Origin: Corynebacterium sp. HMSC27B11
Lineage (GTDB): Bacteria; Actinomycetota; Actinomycetes; Mycobacteriales; Mycobacteriaceae
Direction of reading: 5' to 3'
DNA length: 64,000 nt
Assembly (NCBI RefSeq): GCF_001815985.1
Contig: NZ_KV823549.1
Location: 34,467-98,466 of the forward strand
The position numbers and the translations under genes were made by a program. The notes beneath the pieces were generated by a model, which was not told the origin of the DNA, ran no database searches, and worked only from the letters and a program-made list of their open reading frames with translations. Within the stretch, counting starts at the first letter, position 1, and each line of letters begins with the position of its first letter. Positions 39,030-48,710 of the stretch are shown piece after piece.

Positions 39030-39989
39030 CTACTTCCCTCCTCGCCTTTCCTCGAAACCAGCTTGTGGACCAGATGTGTGCGGGACGCAGATGACTGGAT
39101 AGGGCCACAGCTCAAGCTTTTGCCGCGGGGGCAAGCTGCGCTTCCGTTCCCTCGGATAGCCCAGGGAAACTTCCACATGAGGCACGCCATCAACTTCAAC
39201 ACCTAAAGGTATGTGAAGATGCCCGTGAATGACAGCTGCCGCGCGATAACGCCTACCCCACTGCTGGGTGTGCCGGGTGCCGGAAAACAGCCCGATCTCG
39301 GGGTATCGCACGCGCCGCAAGGATTCCTGCGCCAAGGGCCAGTGGTTCACGAGCACGGTGGGGCCAGTAACCTGCCCCAGGCGGCGCACCGAATAGGCCA
39401 GGCGCTCCCGGCACCACAGCGGGACATCCACGAAAGGCCGGATCATGTAGTAATCACTCAAGACCAGACCTTGCGCGTGCGCCTTGGCAATCGCTTCCTC
39501 CGGGGTGTCGGTCAGATCGCGCCAGGAGTGATCGTAGAGAGTGAACAGGGGGACGATGGTGTGCCCAGCGAACTGTTGGTACGGATCCTCCGGAGTGTAG
39601 ATCCCAATGCGCCGGCAACGACGGATGAGCTCCTCGTATTTCGCTTTTCCCACCGGCCCGTGCCCTGCACGGGCGTAGAGCTCATGGTTCCCGGGCGCGT
39701 AGATCACCTTGGCGAAGCGCTGCCGAAGCTCGGCCAGCACGTCGATCACCACGTCCAGGTCTTCGGCGACGTCGCCTGCCACGATCAGCCAGTCCTCGGG
39801 GTTGCGGGGCCGCACCAGGTCGACGACGAGATCGCGGTTGCCGCGCGCACCCACGTGCAGGTCGCTGACGGCCCACAGAGTCACCGCATCCCGGGTCTCT
39901 TCCTCCCCCGCACCGCCGGCGACGGCGGCGGTGTAGGCGAGCTGCGCTGCCAGCGAATCATCTGCGCCCTGCATGCCCACCACCTTCAT
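39030..39989 (-). CDS. pptH: PptH-like metallophosphoesterase
   Basis: 319 residues with the calcineurin-type phosphoesterase motifs in order: DLHVG, GDVAED, GNHELY, NHWP and HGHLHIP. In M. tuberculosis the homologous neighbour of pptT, PptH, removes phosphopantetheine from carrier proteins and thus opposes PptT. The tight coupling (three-base gap) and order make PptH the best call, by context. The start is not certain; a TAACGA lies six bases before the ATG at 39989. Confidence 0.8.
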   Translation of the reverse strand: MKVVGMQGADDSLAAQLAYTAAVAGGAGEEETRDAVTLWAVSDLHVGARGNRDLVVDLVRPRNPEDWLIVAGDVAEDLDVVIDVLAELRQRFAKVIYAPGNHELYARAGHGPVGKAKYEELIRRCRRIGIYTPEDPYQQFAGHTIVPLFTLYDHSWRDLTDTPEEAIAKAHAQGLVLSDYYMIRPFVDVPLWCRERLAYSVRRLGQVTGPTVLVNHWPLAQESLRRVRYPEIGLFSGTRHTQQWGRRYRAAAVIHGHLHIPLGVEVDGVPHVEVSLGYPRERKRSLPPRQKLELWPYPVICVPHTSGPQAGFEERRGGK

Positions 39990-40141
39990 CGTCCGTCGTT
40001 ATCCGGCCCGCGACTTTATCGTCGTCCAGCCACGCTTAAATCATATTGCCGAGGAAAGTTCCTAGAAAACTCAACCCTACGTTGCCTCACCGTGGCTTCA
40101 AGAAAGAGCAAGGTCAGCCGCTTGGGCCTCTCTCCCCTCCC

Positions 40142-41513
40142 CTAGGCTGCCGTGGCGCCCTGGGTGCCTCGCTCCTCCCGCTGATCAGCGCTCACCGTCC
40201 AGGCGTCACCGCGGTAGCGCCACAGAACCGCGCCGAAACGGATCAGCATGAAAGCAGCCAACCCTGCCCATACCCCGATCAGACCGACGTCGAAAACGAG
40301 GCTCAGCCAGACCAGTGGAATGAAGCCGATGACAGCCGCCGCGATGCTGGCATTGCGCAGGAATGCCACGTCCGCGGCTCCCAGCAGCACCCCGTCCAAT
40401 GCGAAGACGGCTCCGCCGATCACGATGATGGAAACGAAGACCCACCACGGTCCACCAATCTGATCGAGCACGGGAGCGTCGGCCGTAAAGAGCTGGGGAA
40501 CCGCCCGCGACCCCAGCCCGAAGAAGACCGCCAGCACCACCGAAGCCCCCAGCGAAAACTTCAACACCTGGCGTGCCACGGAGCGGGCCGCTCGCGCCGA
40601 ACCAGCGCCCAAGGCGGCCCCAACCAAGGCTTGGGCAGCAATCGCGACGCTATCCAGCAGCAGAGACACGAGGTTCCACAGTTGCAGCAGAATCTGGTGA
40701 GCAGCCAGCGCCGGGGCTCCGATCCGCCCGGCCACCGCCGCTGCGGAAAGGAATGCCGCTTGGAAGGACAGAGACCGGGCGATGAGGTCACGCCCCATCG
40801 CCAGCTGCGTGCGGATCACCCTCCCGTTGGGGCGCATCGAGCGGTGATCCCCGAACTTGCGCCAGTGAAACACCAACGCGCCCAGGAAACACGCGGCGAT
40901 GATCAGCTCACCGGCGACGTTCGCCATCGCGGATCCCACAAGCCCCCCAGCGGCGTACGGCCAGTGGGACAGTCACAGCCATGGGGATGACCCCGGCCAG
41001 CGTGAAATAGAGCGGGAGCCGCGTGTTGGACAGTCCCCGCAGCCAGCCGTTACCTGCCATGATGAACAGCGCGGGAATCACCGACAGGCTGGTGACTTTA
41101 AGCCAGTTGGTGGCCTCGGCCGCCACCTCGGCATCTCCGGATAAGGCAAGGGAAATGGTCGGGGAGAAAAAGAACAGGCCCACCGCGAGCACCGCCCCAA
41201 CGCCGAGTGCGATCCAGGAGGCCTGAATACCCTCGTAGACAGCATCGGTGGTGCGCCCTGCCCCGAAGTGCCGCGCGGCGCGGGCTGTGGTGCCGTAGGA
41301 AAGAAAGGTCAGCTGCGTGGTGACGGTGCTCAGCACCACCGCACCCGTCGCGAGTCCAGCCAGGGAGGTCGCCCCCAGGCGCCCGACGACGGCGGTGTCC
41401 AGCAGCAGGTACAGCGGAGTGGCTGCCAGCACGATGAGCGCCGGCCAGGCCAGCGCGAGGATCTTTCGGGTTCCGACGTCCTCGAACTCCCGCAGCGTTG
41501 TGGGCTCCTGCAC
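40142..41513 (-). pseudogene. dinF: MATE/DinF efflux transporter gene, frameshifted
   Basis: Two overlapping frames make up one MATE transporter. The first frame (GTG at 41513 to the stop at 40908) gives the first six or so helices (LALAWPALIVLAATPLYLLLDTAVVGRLG...). The second (40142 to about 40960) gives the rest. Removing one base from the G6 run at 40948-40943 (minus strand) joins them as RRWGLVGSAMANVAGE, a normal MATE sequence, with a total of 456 residues. Substrate unknown. As read, the gene is broken; a sequencing error, true loss, or slippage at the G run would all explain it. It lies between rbfA and pptH, the usual dinF position. Confidence 0.85.
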
Positions 41514-41602
41514 CGTGGCTTTCCTTCAGATCCTCTTCTCGGCGAATTTTCTTCCGCGCGCACCCGGCACCCGGTCAGGGCGCTGGGGCTGCGCAGGCAG
41601 CG

Positions 41603-42034
41603 CTAGTCGCGCTCCTTATAAGGGTTAGCCTCGCCCGCCGGCTTGGCCTGGGCAGCCTGGGCACGCACGGCCTCGTCCTTCGCGCGAGCCTCGGCGAGCA
41701 GCTTCTCCATGTGAGCGGACGCCTCCGGGACGGTGTCGTGCACGAAGCTCAGGGTCGGCGTGAAGCGGACGCTGAGCTGGTCGCCCACGATCTTTCGGAG
41801 CTGCCCCTTGGCGCTCTCCAGCGCGGCGGCAGCCAGCGGAACATCCGGCTCCTCGTCGATGGATGCGCCACGGACGGTGTAGAACACGCTGGCGTCGTGC
41901 AGGTCGCCGGTCATCCGGGTGTCCGTGATGGTCACGTACTCCAGGCGTGGGTCCTTGATCTCCCGCTCGATGGCGACGGCGACGATCTGTTGGATGCGCT
42001 TGGCCATGCGCGCCGCGCGAGCATTATCAGCCAT
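41603..42034 (-). CDS. rbfA: RbfA, 30S ribosome-binding factor
   Basis: 143 residues from the ATG at 42034 with AAAAGGAG upstream. Contains the RbfA KH-like domain ([55 protein letters not shown] segment). It matures the 5' end of 16S rRNA and is needed in the cold. Downstream of infB, as is usual. The last 30 residues are a charged Ala-rich tail. Confidence 0.95.
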   Translation of the reverse strand: MADNARAARMAKRIQQIVAVAIEREIKDPRLEYVTITDTRMTGDLHDASVFYTVRGASIDEEPDVPLAAAALESAKGQLRKIVGDQLSVRFTPTLSFVHDTVPEASAHMEKLLAEARAKDEAVRAQAAQAKPAGEANPYKERD

Positions 42035-42053
42035 GATGTGGCACTCCTTTTCG

Positions 42054-42076
42054 GGCGGGGCCTTCACGGCCCCGCC
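42054..42076 (-). promoter_or_regulatory. Hairpin directly upstream of the rbfA ribosome site
   Basis: Nine-base arms GGCGGGGCC and GGCCCCGCC (42054-42062, 42068-42076) with a five-base loop. It ends a few bases before AAAAGGAG and has no T run, so it is more likely an mRNA element or processing site than a terminator. Confidence 0.45.
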
Positions 42077-42183
42077 GGGTAGTGATGTAAAAACGGCAAA
42101 AGCCGGGCGCTGCCCCGCCGCCCCCGTTTCCGGGATTGCGGCGGGCTAGCAATCGCCCAGCTTAGCTAACCGGTGTTGACCAG

Positions 42184-44967
42184 TTAGTCGCGAGGGACCT
42201 CGACCATCTCGTAGGCCTCGATCCGGTCGCCGACCTCGATGTTCGGGTAGGACAGCACCATACCGCACTCGTAACCGTGCGAGACCTCGGTGACGTCGTC
42301 CTTCTCCCGGCGCAGCGAGTCGATCGTCGCGTCCTCGGAGATGACCTTGCCATCGCGGACAAGGCGAACCTTGGCGTTGCGGCGAACCTTGCCGGTCTCC
42401 ACCATGCAGCCTGCGATGAGGCCGACGGCGGAAGCCTTGAAGATCTGGCGGATCTCCGCGGTACCGATCTCCTTCTCCTCGTAGATCGGCTTGAGCATGC
42501 CCTTGAGGGCAGCCTCGATCTCCTCGATCGCCTTGTAGATGATCGAGTAGTAGCGGATGTCCACGCCTTCGGCGTTGGCCGCCTCGGTGGCCTTGCCCTC
42601 GGAGCGGACGTTGAAGCCGATGATCACGGCGTCGGAGGCCGCAGCCAGGTGGACGTTGGTCTCGGTGACAGCACCGACACCACGGTCGATGATGTTCAGC
42701 GCGACCTCGTCGTCGACCTCGATCTTCAGCAGGGCGTCCTCCAGTGCCTCGACGGTACCGGCGTTGTCGCCCTTGAGGATGAGGTTGAGCGTGCTCGTCT
42801 CCTTGAGCACCTCGTCCAGGTCCTCCAGGGACACGCGCTTGCGGGAACGGGCTGCCAGCGCGTTACGACGGCGGGCGTCGCGGCGGTCCGCGATCTGGCG
42901 GGCCGTGCGGTCCTCGTCAACAACGAGGAGGTTATCGCCGGCACCGGACACGCTCGTCAAGCCGAGAACCTGGACCGGGCGGGACGGGCCAGCCTCCTGG
43001 ACGTCGTTGCCGTGCTCGTCGATCATGCGGCGCACGCGGCCGTAGGCATCGCCGACGACGATGGAGTCGCCGACGCGCAGGGTACCGCGCTGGACGATGA
43101 TCGTCGCGACCGGGCCGCGGCCACGGTCGAGGTGCGCCTCGATGGCGACACCCTGGGCGTCCATGTCCGGGTTAGCGCGCAGATCGAGGGACGCGTCGGC
43201 GGTCAGCAGGACGGCCTCCAGCAGCTGGTCGATGTTCTGGCCCTGCTTCGCAGAGATGTCAACGAACATCGTGTCACCGCCGTACTCCTCCGGCACGAGG
43301 CCGTACTCGGTGAGCTGGCCACGGATCTTGTCCGGCTGTGCGGTCGGCTTATCGATCTTGTTCACCGCGACCACAACCGGGACGTCCGCGGCCTTGGCGT
43401 GGTTGATCGCCTCGACGGTCTGCGGCATCACGCCGTCGTCAGCAGCAACGACGAGGATCGCGATATCCGTGGACTTCGCACCACGAGCACGCATTGCCGT
43501 GAAGGCCTCGTGACCAGGGGTATCCAGGAAGGTGACCGGACGCTCGACGCCCTCCATGTTCACGCTGACCTGGTAAGCACCGATGTGCTGGGTAATGCCA
43601 CCGGCCTCGCCGGAGCCAACGTTCTCCTTACGGATGGTGTCCAGCAGGCGGGTCTTACCGTGGTCGACGTGACCCATGACAGTGACGACCGGCGGGCGCT
43701 GGGCGAGGTCTTCGTCGTCGCCCTCGTCCTCACCGAACTGCAGGTCGAAGGACTCGAGCAGCTCGCGGTCCTCGTCCTCTGGGGAAACGACCTCGACCTT
43801 GTAGTCCATCTCGTCGCCCAGCAGCTGCAGGGTCTCGTCGGAGACGGACTGGGTGGCGGTCACCATCTCACCGAGGTTGAACAGCGCCTGCACCAGTGCT
43901 GCTGCGTCAGCGTTGATCTTGTCCGCGAAGTCGGCCAGGGAGGCGCCGCGAGCGAGGCGAATCTTCTCACCGTTGCCGCTCGGCAGCTTAACGCCACCCA
44001 CGACCTTCGGTGCCTGCATTGCCTCGTACTCATTGCGCTTCTGGCGCTTCGACTTGCGGCCACGGCGCGGTGGACCGCCCGGACGGCCGAATGCACCTGC
44101 GGTGCCGCCACGACGTCCGCCGCGACCGCCACGTGGTCCCGGACCACCTGGGCGGCCTGGACCGCCTGGGCGACCGCCACGGCCACGACCGCCGCCGAAA
44201 CCGGCTCCGGACTTGGCGGGCATCTGACCCGGGCTCGGGGTGGCTGGCATCATCGCCGGGGATGGGCGACGGCCGCCGCCCTGGCGTGCTGCCCCCGGCT
44301 TCGCGGTGCCCTGGCCACGGCCCTGACCCTGGCCCGGGCGTGGTGCCTGGCCACGGCCGGCGCCGCCACGGGTGCCACCTGGGCGAGGCATGTCGCCAGG
44401 GGTGGCTCCGCCACGCGGGCGCGGTGGGCGCTCGGTGGTGGAGGAGAACGGGTTATTAGCAACCCGCTGCGGGCGCGCGCCCGGCTTCGGACCCGGCTTC
44501 GGGCCCGGCTTGCCTGCGGCGCGAGCTGGCTTCTGTCCCGGCTTCGCGGCCGGCTTCGGTGCAGCCTGGCCCGGCTTTGGCGCAGCCTCAGCCGGGGTCG
44601 GGGTCGCCTTCGCTGCCGGTGCAGCCTTCGCTGCAGCAGCAGGGCTTGGCTTCGCGCTTGGCTTGGCTGCCGCGGCACCCGGCTTCGGTGCAGACTTCGG
44701 CTTAGCCGCAGGCTTGGCGCCCGGCTTCGGACCACGCTGGGTGCTGTCCGGAACACTGCCAGCCTGTGCCAGCGGGGACGGCGGCGTCGTCGGCTTGGAC
44801 TCCTGCGCGACGCCGTAGAACTGCTTCATCTTCTTGACGACAGGGGGCTCCACGGTGGAGGAGGCTGTCTTAACGAATTCTCCCTGTTCCTTCAGGGTTG
44901 CAAGGAGTTCCTTGCTGGTCACACCGAGCTTCTTCGCAAGCTCGTGTACACGTAGCTTTCCGGCCAC
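42184..44967 (-). CDS. infB: Translation initiation factor IF-2
   Basis: 927-residue IF-2. N-terminal IF2N domain ([19 protein letters not shown]), then a long low-complexity stretch (about 60-300) rich in Pro, Ala, Lys, Gly and Arg, then a second IF2N and the GTPase with [13 protein letters not shown] and NKID, and C-terminal domains that bind fMet-tRNA. The GTG start at 44967 has AAGGAG at a good distance. Normal for an actinobacterial IF-2. Confidence 0.97.
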   Translation of the reverse strand: MAGKLRVHELAKKLGVTSKELLATLKEQGEFVKTASSTVEPPVVKKMKQFYGVAQESKPTTPPSPLAQAGSVPDSTQRGPKPGAKPAAKPKSAPKPGAAAAKPSAKPSPAAAAKAAPAAKATPTPAEAAPKPGQAAPKPAAKPGQKPARAAGKPGPKPGPKPGARPQRVANNPFSSTTERPPRPRGGATPGDMPRPGGTRGGAGRGQAPRPGQGQGRGQGTAKPGAARQGGGRRPSPAMMPATPSPGQMPAKSGAGFGGGRGRGGRPGGPGRPGGPGPRGGRGGRRGGTAGAFGRPGGPPRRGRKSKRQKRNEYEAMQAPKVVGGVKLPSGNGEKIRLARGASLADFADKINADAAALVQALFNLGEMVTATQSVSDETLQLLGDEMDYKVEVVSPEDEDRELLESFDLQFGEDEGDDEDLAQRPPVVTVMGHVDHGKTRLLDTIRKENVGSGEAGGITQHIGAYQVSVNMEGVERPVTFLDTPGHEAFTAMRARGAKSTDIAILVVAADDGVMPQTVEAINHAKAADVPVVVAVNKIDKPTAQPDKIRGQLTEYGLVPEEYGGDTMFVDISAKQGQNIDQLLEAVLLTADASLDLRANPDMDAQGVAIEAHLDRGRGPVATIIVQRGTLRVGDSIVVGDAYGRVRRMIDEHGNDVQEAGPSRPVQVLGLTSVSGAGDNLLVVDEDRTARQIADRRDARRRNALAARSRKRVSLEDLDEVLKETSTLNLILKGDNAGTVEALEDALLKIEVDDEVALNIIDRGVGAVTETNVHLAAASDAVIIGFNVRSEGKATEAANAEGVDIRYYSIIYKAIEEIEAALKGMLKPIYEEKEIGTAEIRQIFKASAVGLIAGCMVETGKVRRNAKVRLVRDGKVISEDATIDSLRREKDDVTEVSHGYECGMVLSYPNIEVGDRIEAYEMVEVPRD

Positions 44968-44986
44968 TACTCTCCTTCGATATCTC

Positions 44987-45026
44987 GGAGCCGGTGGCCT
45001 TATGCGGAAAGGCTACGTCCGGCTCC
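44987..45026 (-). promoter_or_regulatory. infB leader hairpin
   Basis: GGAGCCGG (44987-44994) pairs with CCGGCTCC (45019-45026), with partly pairing bases inside. It ends about ten bases before the infB ribosome site. There is no T run. Candidate leader structure of infB in the 188-bp gap after ylxR. Confidence 0.4.
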
Positions 45027-45155
45027 CTTTAACGTTTCTGGTTCATCGCTGATGCCGCTTCATCGTGCGCTCATCAGTTCAGAGTGCTTTCAAACATGTC
45101 GGGCTCCGTCAACTGATAAATCGTTAACTGTCCATGGAACGTTCAACGCGGCGGG

Positions 45156-45542
45156 TCAATGCTCTTGAGATCCCTCGCGTCCCAGCACCGCCCATAACTC
45201 GTCGAAGTCCGGCGTCACTGAGCCCAATCGCAGGGCCCGGTGGAATCGCCGTTGTTCGATGGCCTTCTCGAGGGCCTCTGCGGTGGGGCTAAGCCACGCG
45301 CCGCGGCCCGGGAGCCGGCCGTGAAGATCTGGCACGATGCGGGTTGTCCCGTCGTCGCTGTGCTGGGCTACACACCGGAGGAGCTCGGCGGTGGGCTTCA
45401 CCTTTCGCGTGGCGATGCACGTGCGCAGCGCGACGTGCGCCGTGGTCTTCCGCGCGAGCGCCGGGTCCGCAGCCGATTCGGCGTGCGAGCCTTCGCGTTT
45501 CGCTCGGTCCTCCACAAGCTCACTTTCTCTCGAGCACAACAA
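45156..45542 (-). CDS. ylxR: YlxR family RNA-binding protein (DUF448)
   Basis: Up to 128 residues; a GTG at 45515 is an alternative start and neither has a clear ribosome site. The core RTCIATRKVKPTAELLRCV and GRLPGRGAWLSPTAEALEKAI is the YlxR fold. It lies between nusA and infB as in nearly all bacteria. In other species YlxR binds RNA or affects RNase P; its role here is not known. Confidence 0.9.
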   Translation of the reverse strand: MLCSRESELVEDRAKREGSHAESAADPALARKTTAHVALRTCIATRKVKPTAELLRCVAQHSDDGTTRIVPDLHGRLPGRGAWLSPTAEALEKAIEQRRFHRALRLGSVTPDFDELWAVLGREGSQEH

Positions 45543-45670
45543 ATGCGTGGTCCAGCACGTTGACCAGCCCCCAGTCTACGTGAAAAGCCTGTTAGGGGTT
45601 AACCCACCCCCATTTCAGCGTTGTGACAGCTCCCCGCGCTGATCCCCGTTATCCCACCCCTCAATGACTC

Positions 45671-45698
45671 GTGGCCCCGCCGGATCCGGCGGGGCCAC
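45671..45698. repeat. Perfect 28-base palindrome between nusA and ylxR
   Basis: The two 14-base halves are exact reverse complements, centred on GGATCC (GGCCCCGCCGGATCCGG is the central part). It lies 36 bases downstream of nusA. There is no T run after it on the minus strand, so it may be a processing or stability hairpin, or a DNA binding site. Confidence 0.6.
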
Positions 45699-45734
45699 CC
45701 TAGCGAACCTCCCCCACGTTGAACTTCAGCGGCG

Positions 45735-46763
45735 CTAGTTCGCCTGCTCGCCCTCGCCAGCCGAGTGCTCCTCTGGCGCGGCGTCGGACTTAATGTCGAT
45801 CTTCCACCCGGTGAGACGCGCGGCGAGGCGAACATTCTGCCCCTCCCTACCAATCGCCAGCGAGAGCTGGTAGTCCGGAACGACCACGCGAGCGATCTGC
45901 TGCTCTGCGTCGATCACAGTCGAGGAGACGAACTTCGAGGGCGAGAGCGCATTGCCCACGTACTGCGCCGGGTCATCGGAGTAGTCGATGATGTCGATCT
46001 TCTCGCCGCCGAGCTCACCCATGATGGCCGACACGCGCTGGCCACGCGGGCCGATGCACGCCCCCTTGGCATTGAGCCCCTTGATCGTGGCGCGGACTGC
46101 GATCTTCGTGCGGTGCCCCGCCTCGCGGGCGATGGACATGATCTCCACGGAGCCGTCGGCGACCTCCGGAACCTCGAGCTCGAACAGCCCGCGAACCAGC
46201 TCGGGGTGGGTGCGCGACAGGCTGATCTGCACGTTGCGGTCGGCGTGCTTGATGACGTCCGTGACGAAGGCCTTCGCGCGGGTGCCGTGCTTGAGCACCT
46301 CGCCGGGGATGTGCTCGGCGGGCAGGATCTGGCCGTCGATGCCGTCCGCCTCGGTACCGATGTGGACCACGGTGATGCCGCGCTCGTTTGCGCGTGCGTC
46401 GCGGGTGACGACACCGGAGACGATGGTGTGGCGGATCGGCGAGTACTCGTCGTAGCGTTGCTGGACGCGGGCTCCCCCGATCCGGCGGCGGATCGCCTCG
46501 CGCATCGCCAGCGCGGTGGTGCGGTCGAAGTTCTCCGGGGTCTCGTCCAACCGACCGGTGACGTTGCCCTCCTCGTCGCGCTCCACCTGGTAGATCGCCA
46601 CTGCACCAGAGGTGGGGTCGATCTGGACGTCCACCTCGCCGTCGAAGGCGCTCTGGTTGCGGTAGGCCTCCTTCAGTCCGTTGGCGATGGCGTGGATCAG
46701 CTCGTCGACCGGCACGCCCTCCTGCCGCTCGATGGCGCGCAGCGTAGCAAGATCAATATTCAC
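45735..46763 (-). CDS. nusA: NusA, transcription termination/antitermination factor
   Basis: 342 residues: N-terminal RNA polymerase-binding domain, S1 domain (RHTIVSGVVTRDARANERGITVVHIG), and two KH domains (GAKGACIGPRGQRVSAIMGELGGEKIDII; LAIGREGQNVRLAARLTGWKIDI). It lacks the C-terminal acidic repeats of E. coli NusA, as in most Gram-positives. The GTG at 46763 has AGGAG seven bases upstream. Between rimP and ylxR, the usual order. Confidence 0.96.
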   Translation of the reverse strand: MNIDLATLRAIERQEGVPVDELIHAIANGLKEAYRNQSAFDGEVDVQIDPTSGAVAIYQVERDEEGNVTGRLDETPENFDRTTALAMREAIRRRIGGARVQQRYDEYSPIRHTIVSGVVTRDARANERGITVVHIGTEADGIDGQILPAEHIPGEVLKHGTRAKAFVTDVIKHADRNVQISLSRTHPELVRGLFELEVPEVADGSVEIMSIAREAGHRTKIAVRATIKGLNAKGACIGPRGQRVSAIMGELGGEKIDIIDYSDDPAQYVGNALSPSKFVSSTVIDAEQQIARVVVPDYQLSLAIGREGQNVRLAARLTGWKIDIKSDAAPEEHSAGEGEQAN

Positions 46764-46790
46764 TTGTACTCCTCATCGACTTCTTGTCGC

Positions 46791-47381
46791 TTAGGCTTCG
46801 TCACTCTTCGCGAGCTCATGGTACTCGGCCATGGTCAATCCGAGTAATTCCTGCTCGGCTGCTGGCGCGGGTGAGAATTCAACCTCGATGGTGGACCCGG
46901 CTAGCTCAGCACGCGGGTAAATCTGCACCGGTGCCTGCGGGGTCTTCTTCCCCGCCTTCTTGCCCTGGGACTTCTTCCCGGCCTTCTTCTTGGCTGCGGG
47001 CAGGATCGCGACCTCGTCATTCTCGACGGCCGCGATGCGCCCCTTGCCCCCTCCCGGCAGGTTGGCGAGGCGGCCAATGTTGCGCTGGAAGTGGCGAGCC
47101 TCTCGCAGCGGGAAGTCCAGCCCAGGGGTCGTCACCTCGAGGGTGTAGCTCGGCCCGAGGTCAATCTGCTGTGCTTCCTCGGCCGCATCGAAAGCAGCAC
47201 CAATCAACTGGGAGGCTTCCTCGAGCAGGTCGAGGTCCGGGCGTTCGTCCGCATCCACGGCGATCTTCACGCTGGACTTCGCCCCAGCCCGGGTAAAGGT
47301 GAGTTTTTCCACATCCAGTCCGCACTTCTTCGCCTCGTCGGCTGCCAATGCGCGGAGCTTTTCATCAAGAGCGGTTGCCAT
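46791..47381 (-). CDS. rimP: RimP, ribosome maturation factor
   Basis: 196 residues from the ATG at 47381 with GGAGGG upstream. RimP N-terminal domain (GLDVEKLTFTRAGAKSSVKIAVDADERPDLDLLEEAS) and Sm-like C-terminal domain (YTLEVTTPGLDFPLREARHFQRNIGRL). An insertion rich in Lys (AAKKKAGKKSQGKKAGKK) lies within the Sm-like part. RimP helps assemble the 30S head. First gene of rimP-nusA-ylxR-infB. Confidence 0.94.
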   Translation of the reverse strand: MATALDEKLRALAADEAKKCGLDVEKLTFTRAGAKSSVKIAVDADERPDLDLLEEASQLIGAAFDAAEEAQQIDLGPSYTLEVTTPGLDFPLREARHFQRNIGRLANLPGGGKGRIAAVENDEVAILPAAKKKAGKKSQGKKAGKKTPQAPVQIYPRAELAGSTIEVEFSPAPAAEQELLGLTMAEYHELAKSDEA

Positions 47382-47439
47382 GCCTTGCACCCTCCCCGCC
47401 GGTGCGGTGCCCAGCGGAATGTGTGGCACCATAGTGGCT

Positions 47440-48624
47440 GTGAATCCGGACTCTCCTCAGAATCAAAGCCTCCACCTCCCCGAGCGCTCTAGCGCCGCTC
47501 CAGCCCTCACTCGGCGTGGCGTGCTCAAAGCGGGGGTCGCGGGGCTGGGGGCGGTGCTCGCGACGGGCCTGCTCTCGGCCTGTAGCATCGACGAGGCCTC
47601 CGAGGCGCTTAACCGTGTGCGCGGTGGCTTCGAGCCCAATGAGCAGCTGCGCTCAATCGGAGCGGTGATGCGCTCGGCTCTGGATCGGGCCGACACTGAG
47701 GAAACGGAGTTCATCCGCCGCCAGATCGGAGTTCTCGAGAAAGAATTCCTGCGCCAGTGCGGTACCGACGATGAAGGCCAGCGGGACCCGCAGTGCAGTT
47801 TCGAGGACGCAGACGGTGGCGGCAGCGGTGATTCCCCCACGTCCGGCACCGCGTCGTCCACCGCTGCGAAGGCCCGGACCGCCGACGACGATAAAGGCAC
47901 CGATTCCGCAGCTAAGCGCAGGCAGCTCTTCGCTGGTATCCAACGCGAGCTGCTGGGCGCCATCGAAAGCCCGGAGTTGCCAGACGCGGCTGCTCACGAG
48001 AAGGACTCTCAAGGCCGCACCGTGACCCGGCAAGAGTTCCAGACTCAGCTGCTGGTGGGCCTCTACGGCGCAACCGCGCCCGTCGCCGGTGCGCCACAGC
48101 GCGAGGATATCGCCGAGCTGCTCGAGGATCCTGAGGTCGTGGGCCGCGGGAACACGAAGGCGCTCGGTGAGGATCTGAAGGACGCCCTGGACTCCGTCTA
48201 CGGGGCGATCCAGGCCGCCGGGGTCGCGCTGGCGGCCGACGACGGCTCCGCACGCAAGCAACTGGCAGCCGCCGGAGATGGTGCCCGACTGGCCCGCGAC
48301 GTCGTCACCGCGATGATCACACCCGCCGCAGACGACAGCGCCGAGAAGCCCGAGGACGCAGAAGGCGCCTACGAGCCCCCTGCTGGCTTCGGCGTATCGA
48401 AGGCCACCAAGGCCCCCGCGAGTGCCAAGGAGGCCCCCGCTTTCCTGCACGCCGCACTCGCCGCCCCGCTTTCCCAGCTACGCTTGCTCGCTGGCCGCGC
48501 CGAGACCGGGCCGCTGCGGGTGGCACTGGCTCAGGCGTGCGCAGCACTGAGCCGTGCCCAGGGCCAGCTGGAGTTGGCCCAGGGGCTTGGGCCCGAAGCA
48601 GTGGTCCTGCGAGGTGGGGACTAG
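47440..48624 (+). CDS. Tat-exported lipoprotein, DUF4439-like
   Basis: About 394 residues from the GTG at 47440; a GTG two codons upstream is equally possible. Twin arginine and lipobox in TRRGVLKAGVAGLGAVLATGLLSAC mark it as a Tat-exported lipoprotein anchored outside the membrane (split here as TRRGVLKAGVAG and LGAVLATGLLSAC). Two acidic, low-complexity linkers follow. The C-terminal 130 residues are Ala-rich helices that resemble the ferritin-like DUF4439 domain found beside proS and rimP in actinobacteria. Function unknown. Divergent from rimP by 58 bp. Confidence 0.7.
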   Translation: MNPDSPQNQSLHLPERSSAAPALTRRGVLKAGVAGLGAVLATGLLSACSIDEASEALNRVRGGFEPNEQLRSIGAVMRSALDRADTEETEFIRRQIGVLEKEFLRQCGTDDEGQRDPQCSFEDADGGGSGDSPTSGTASSTAAKARTADDDKGTDSAAKRRQLFAGIQRELLGAIESPELPDAAAHEKDSQGRTVTRQEFQTQLLVGLYGATAPVAGAPQREDIAELLEDPEVVGRGNTKALGEDLKDALDSVYGAIQAAGVALAADDGSARKQLAAAGDGARLARDVVTAMITPAADDSAEKPEDAEGAYEPPAGFGVSKATKAPASAKEAPAFLHAALAAPLSQLRLLAGRAETGPLRVALAQACAALSRAQGQLELAQGLGPEAVVLRGGD

Positions 48625-48674
48625 CAACGCCCCCTTATCTCTCTGCGTAATCCACTGAGCTCACCCCCACCGGT

Positions 48675-48709
48675 TGCCCCACGCCTACCCCGCTGGCGTG
48701 GGGCAGGTT
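48675..48709. terminator. Terminator between the lipoprotein gene and proS
   Basis: TGCCCCACGC (48675-48684) pairs with GCGTGGGGCA (48696-48705). GGTTCTTA follows on the plus strand, and the hairpin can serve both convergent genes. Confidence 0.65.
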
Positions 48710-48710
48710 C

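Noticed and set aside
40908..40939. Programmed frameshift in the MATE gene as an established mechanism
   Set aside because: The G6 run could slip, but there is no ribosome site or known example to support it over error or mutation; kept only as an open question in the findings.
44010..44800. Repeat-rich stretch that looks like a short-repeat array
   Set aside because: It is the Pro/Ala/Lys/Gly low-complexity region of IF-2, not a CRISPR or satellite array; units vary in length and follow codons.
42277..44955. 892-codon open frame antisense to infB
   Set aside because: It mirrors infB codon for codon in a high-GC gene, has no ribosome site and shows only Leu/Val/Arg-rich shadow sequence.
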